Source: Hyperoplus lanceolatus
Lineage: Eukaryota; Chordata; Actinopteri; Uranoscopiformes; Ammodytidae
Reading direction: 5' to 3'
DNA: 64,000 nt
Assembly (NCBI GenBank): GCA_026929865.2
Contig: CM049398.1
Location: forward strand, 24,175,001-24,239,000
The number at the start of each line of letters is the position of its first letter. Within the stretch, counting starts at the first letter, position 1. The notes beneath the pieces were generated by a model that did no database searches, had not been told where the DNA came from, and saw only the letters and a program-made list of their open reading frames with translations. The translations under genes were made by a program, and so were the position numbers. Positions 62,514 through 64,000 of this stretch are shown one piece after another.

Positions 62514-64000
62514 TCATTAAAAGCCCCATATATCTGATATTGTGAAAAACTCCTCTGTAATCTTGTATTCATCAGCATTGTTTCCCCTTTACCTCTCTTC
62601 TTCACAGTGCTTTGATGCTGCACGCATACTTCAATACACACTGGAGTGTGCTGCTGCCAGCTCTCAGCATAAGCACATGACCCGGATACTGAAATCTCAA
62701 ACTTGGCTCGCTGTGTCAGTGGTGGTGCTGCACGTTGGCGATATACGGCTCGACTCAGCTAGTGATTCGTTCAGGTATCGGGAAAGCAGTGAATTCAATG
62801 CTCGTCTCTTGACAGCCTGCAGATCCTGCATCTGGGGGGGAGGTTTGGCAAGGCAGGCTTTTGTACAGCTTTGTTGTTAGTTTTGTGGTTTGGAGCGTTC
62901 GTGTATTAGTGTATGAAAAGATTTGAAGTGCCAGCCACTTCCTCTGTATTCACCTGCACGGAAGAAGAAGAAAAAAACACAGCATACACTCTCAGCAAAA
63001 TGTTTACGCAGCTTTTAAATATTTGTTATCCAAGATATCATAACATTGTGCGTAAAACAAAAAGGAATGGACTGTGCTCCCTGGCTTTGAATTGCTTAAG
63101 GTTTGTCAGGGTGAGAATTGGGAGAAACAAATCTATTTGACATTCGGCAGCACCACAATGGAGTAGTTTAAAAACAGACTGCACACACAACACATGCAAG
63201 CTCTCAATCTTAAAATGACCACAGACAACCAGCTTCATCTTTCCCTTCTTTTCAGCTTGTTTGTGTTCCCTTCTGAACCACCTGTATCCTATAAACAACC
63301 CCCTCTTTCAGACCCACCACCACTAGCCCACCCCTTGAAGTGCTGCCAGCCATTTTAAATGCAAATACCCTATATGGCAAAACTATACAGGAGGCATTTT
63401 TTTGTTGATAGAGATTAGTGAATAATTGAATGGCAAATTCAATCTGCAAGTCACAGGGGGTGGCATGCGTGTGTGCGCTAACTGACTTGACTTACAAGGC
63501 AGTGCTGCGGTGTGAAGCCTTGCCTTCTTTTCATTACAGAGGGCAGATTGCTAAAATGGATCAGGCTCTGCATTCATTAATGCGCCCACGGAGGCATGAT
63601 TATGACACACAGACCTTTTTACGATTCCTTAGGTCCTGTCAGGGTTTTTCCTCACGAGGAAGTATTTAGCGAGGGGGCCCAAATGACTGTTCACCCTTCA
63701 TAAACACCTCCGATTCCAGCTCTCTCCAAGTATGACAACCATTAGGCAGTTAAATGGCATTAGGTGCAATTAAAAGAAATGATGGGGAGGTAATCAGCGG
63801 CTGCCCAGAGCTATCACCTCGACGGATGTGCCTGAAATATGCATGGGGAGAAAAAAAGGCGGTGGCCGTGGACCAGGTTGAGTCTCTAATTAAAAGAGAA
63901 CGCCCCCAGTAACTCAGATGTCAGGGAAACAGCTTGATGGTAAAAACCTAAGGGGATGAATGAAAAGTCAAGCTGTAAAAGCGACCAGTTGAGGTACAGT
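62514..64000. other. unique DNA to the right edge
   Basis: No exon recognised. The last 300 bp look regulatory (see the separate entry). Confidence 0.45.
63700..63930. promoter_or_regulatory. candidate conserved noncoding element at right edge
   Basis: Non-repetitive, with ACCATTAGGCAGTTAAATGG, GCAATTAAAAG, GGTAATCAGCGGC, an octamer-like ATATGCATG and CTAATTAAAAG. It has the texture of a developmental enhancer; conservation was not tested. Confidence 0.3.

Overview
This is teleost fish nuclear DNA. The evidence is spliced vertebrate genes with GT/AG introns, tRNA-headed SINEs of the V-SINE type, an L2-clade LINE end, Tc1-like, hAT-like and TTAA-target transposons, and long (CA)n, (CT)n, (GAAA)n and (GATA)n microsatellites. 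I cannot name the species. There is no CRISPR array, operon or other prokaryotic feature.

Genes. Two protein-coding genes can be read, both on the minus strand. The first coding exon of the homeobox gene barx2 lies at 5011-5197; everything left of it is barx2 intron 1, with the homeobox exons off the left edge. A complete five-exon rbm7 (nuclear exosome targeting, NEXT complex; 253 aa) spans 9434-21236 with every splice junction readable. About 4.2 kb separates the rbm7 stop codon from the barx2 start codon; it holds the barx2 promoter with a 120-bp (GA)n tract and a CpG-rich block.

rbm7 introns. Introns 1 and 4 are about 300 bp. Introns 2 and 3 are about 5 kb each and consist largely of transposons, several nested: a V-SINE, three hAT-like elements, two Tc1-like copies, a Tc1-type MITE, and a 579-bp terminal-inverted-repeat (TIR) element with a 9-bp target duplication sitting inside one Tc1 copy.

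Right two thirds (21.3-64 kb). I see no host coding exon here. It holds a frameshifted L2 3' end, a transposon cluster at 29.5-32.6 kb (possible solitary LTR with internal duplication and nested MITE), a Helentron-like element at 36.2-37.4 kb, a TTAA-target element with a 1.3-kb foldback element inside it (39-41.2 kb), another TTAA element with a nested element (41.3-42.5 kb), and smaller MITEs. Between these lie non-repetitive, ATTA/TAAT-rich blocks that resemble conserved regulatory DNA of a developmental gene desert or a giant intron. That reading is inference, since no comparison could be run.

The most informative observation is a TIR family with four copies, each with a perfect 9-bp target duplication; for two copies the empty site is present elsewhere in this same window. 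I found nothing that qualifies as a new biological system beyond these mobile-element observations.
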